A stretch of DNA of 6,375 nt from Candidatus Elarobacter sp. GTDB taxonomy: Bacteria; Vulcanimicrobiota; Vulcanimicrobiia; Vulcanimicrobiales; Vulcanimicrobiaceae. The DNA lies in contig JASLGJ010000125.1 of the NCBI GenBank assembly GCA_030150085.1, positions 1 through 6,375 on the forward strand, read 5' to 3'. The position numbers were made by a program, and so were the translations under genes. Each line of letters starts with the position of its first letter. The stretch's first letter is position 1. Below the pieces are notes generated by a model that made no database searches, had not been told where the DNA came from, and saw only the letters and a program-made list of their open reading frames with translations. Below are positions 5,390 through 6,375 of the stretch, piece after piece.

Positions 5390-6001
5390 ATGTGGGAGCC
5401 GTTCACCGAGGACGCCCGCCAGGCGATCGTGCGCGCGCAGGCCGTGGCGCAGATGTTCGGCTCCTCGACCATCGGCACGGAGCACTTGGCCTTCGCGCTC
5501 GACGAGGGCGGCGACGCGACCGCGACCGCGCTCGCGCAGTCGCTCGACCGCGAGGCCATCAAGCAGCGCCTGGGCGTGGCGCGCGGTGCGCCGAGCACCG
5601 AGATGGCGTTCGCCGTCTCGGCCAAGCGCGCGATCGAGTACGCCTTCGAGAACGCGCGCCGGCTGGGCCACCACTTCATCGGGCCGCCCCACCTGGCGCT
5701 GGGGATGCTGGCCACCGACGACCCGCCCCCGCTGGTGGAAGGGGTCGACCCGGTCATGCTGCGCGCGCGCCTGGACGCGGTCGCGCAGAGCACGCCCGCG
5801 CCGAGCGCTCCCGCGGGAAGCCTGCACTGGGTGCTGCGCGAAGGGGAGCCCGACCCGTTCGTGACGCACCTTGCCGCGCTGCTGACCGGCTACGACCGCT
5901 CGGAAGGGCTCGGACCGGTCGGAACGCGCGTCACGCTGTCCGCGACCCCGCCCGGCGGGCCCGAGCGCCGCTGGGTGCTCGAGCGCGAGGACGGTCCCTG
6001 A
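5390..6001 (+). CDS. Stand-alone Clp N-terminal domain protein (ClpC-like double Clp repeat)
   Basis: A 203-aa protein (from ATG 5390; GTG 5384 is an in-frame alternative adding two residues). ATG 5390 is chosen because the product then opens MWEPFTEDAR, like ClpC. The first Clp repeat spans about 1-62 with IGTEHLAFAL (28-37). The second spans about 72-132 with AKRAIEYAFENARRLGHHFI (78-97) and HLALGML (101-107). In ClpC/ClpA this domain receives substrates and adaptors. No Walker A, Walker B or other AAA+ element follows, so it cannot unfold proteins itself and could act as an adaptor or competitor for a ClpC machine. Residues 145-203 form a tail I do not recognise, with HWVLREGE (146-153) and a C-terminal RRWVLERE (193-200). 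No Shine-Dalgarno is visible, so translation probably depends on coupling to the zinc-finger gene that ends 15 bases earlier. Confidence 0.85.
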   Translation: MWEPFTEDARQAIVRAQAVAQMFGSSTIGTEHLAFALDEGGDATATALAQSLDREAIKQRLGVARGAPSTEMAFAVSAKRAIEYAFENARRLGHHFIGPPHLALGMLATDDPPPLVEGVDPVMLRARLDAVAQSTPAPSAPAGSLHWVLREGEPDPFVTHLAALLTGYDRSEGLGPVGTRVTLSATPPGGPERRWVLEREDGP

Positions 6002-6026
6002 GCCCAGACCGCCGGCGCGCTCGCGG

Positions 6027-6375
6027 CTACTGCCGGCGCAGGCGCGCGCAGGCCTCGGCGAACTGCGCGCGCTGGGTCGCGTTGGCCATCGCGACGCTGT
6101 AGTTGCCGCCCTGCAGCTGCTCGATCGGGATGTCGACGATCGTCTCGGACTGGGGCGCGTTGGCCGCGATCGCGGCACCCAGCGGGGCCAGGTTGACGTC
6201 GGCCTGGCTGCCGTTGCGCGCATCGCTGCAATCGCTGCCGCGGTGCAGCGTGATGCGCTGCGCGGTGCCGCCCGGAACGGTGACGACGACCCGGGTGCGG
6301 GTGCGCCCGATCGGGTACAGCGCCACGTTCCCGCGCGCGCCCTTGGCCCCGACGAGCTGGTAGGTGAGGTTCTTG
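6027..6375 (-). CDS. C-terminal part of a CHRD-like, probably secreted protein cut by the right edge
   Basis: The frame is open from the right edge to a TAG at 6029-6027; 115 residues are visible and the N-terminus is missing. A GTG at 6326 is an internal Val, because the coding pattern continues upstream of it to the edge. The visible part reads as an all-beta domain: VALYPIGRTRTRVVVTVPGG, then TLHRGSDC, then VDIPIEQLQGGNYSVAMAN (80-98 of the visible part), with a late Cys in EACARL. This order (strand, H-x-G-x-C, serine/threonine-rich strand, LxxGxYxV, C-terminal Cys) resembles bacterial secreted CHRD or Cu/Zn-SOD-like beta proteins in which the two cysteines could form a disulfide. The metal ligands of true SOD are not visible. 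Secretion is inferred, since any signal peptide is outside the window. It converges on the Clp-N gene with 25 bases between stops. Confidence 0.65.
   Translation of the reverse strand, partial: KNLTYQLVGAKGARGNVALYPIGRTRTRVVVTVPGGTAQRITLHRGSDCSDARNGSQADVNLAPLGAAIAANAPQSETIVDIPIEQLQGGNYSVAMANATQRAQFAEACARLRRQ

Noticed and set aside
6002..6040. Possible terminator between the Clp-N gene and the convergent right-edge gene
   Set aside because: Only a 4-bp CCGC/GCGG pairing and two copies of GCCGGCGC are seen, with no T-run. This is too weak in a GC-rich background.
4943..6223. 426-codon minus-strand open frame spanning several genes
   Set aside because: It runs antisense to the pirin C-terminus, zinc finger and Clp-N genes, which all have firm family motifs. 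Long antisense frames are expected at this GC content.

Overview
This is a bacterial window of very high GC content. The coding parts are roughly 70% GC with strongly G/C-biased third codon positions. Genes are packed tightly and about a third of the DNA is read from the minus strand. No rRNA, tRNA, CRISPR array, insertion sequence or phage gene is visible. Gene content and codon use would suit a soil-type GC-rich lineage, for example Candidatus Eremiobacterota/Vulcanimicrobiota, an actinobacterium or a deltaproteobacterium-like group. No marker gene in the window settles this.
Layout, left to right. Positions 2-181 hold the C-terminal end of a plus-strand gene. Positions 182-416 hold no gene; base composition drops to about 52% GC by hand count over 181-300, and the stretch carries a run of inverted repeats leading into a methionyl-tRNA-formyltransferase-like enzyme (417-1514, +). 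That gene overlaps, tail to tail, an ABC-2 type exporter permease on the minus strand (1452-2249). The permease in turn overlaps, head to head, an AlkA-type DNA-3-methyladenine glycosylase (2228-3181, +). A small secreted protein of unknown function follows (3240-3740, +). It converges on a small unknown minus-strand gene (3750-4148) across a palindrome that contains both stop codons.
A 222-bp divergent region (4149-4370) separates that gene from a plus-strand cluster. The region has a candidate minus-strand promoter and four GGAACC repeats. The cluster is a pirin-type cupin (4371-5111), an UBP-type zinc-finger protein (5108-5374, ATGA overlap) and a stand-alone double-Clp-N-domain protein (5390-6001). 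The window ends with a minus-strand gene cut by the right edge (6027-6375), probably secreted and CHRD-like.
Working together: the clearest unit is the pirin / UBP zinc finger / Clp-N cluster, very probably one transcript. Its members point loosely to redox or stress response and protein quality control, but a joint pathway is inference. AlkA repairs alkylated bases. The permease has no ATPase or partner permease next to it and must pair with subunits encoded elsewhere. The most unusual features are structural: the hairpin-rich leader before the formyltransferase, three consecutive boundaries where genes overlap or share a palindrome (1452-1514, 2228-2249, 3737-3753), and the phased repeats before the pirin gene.
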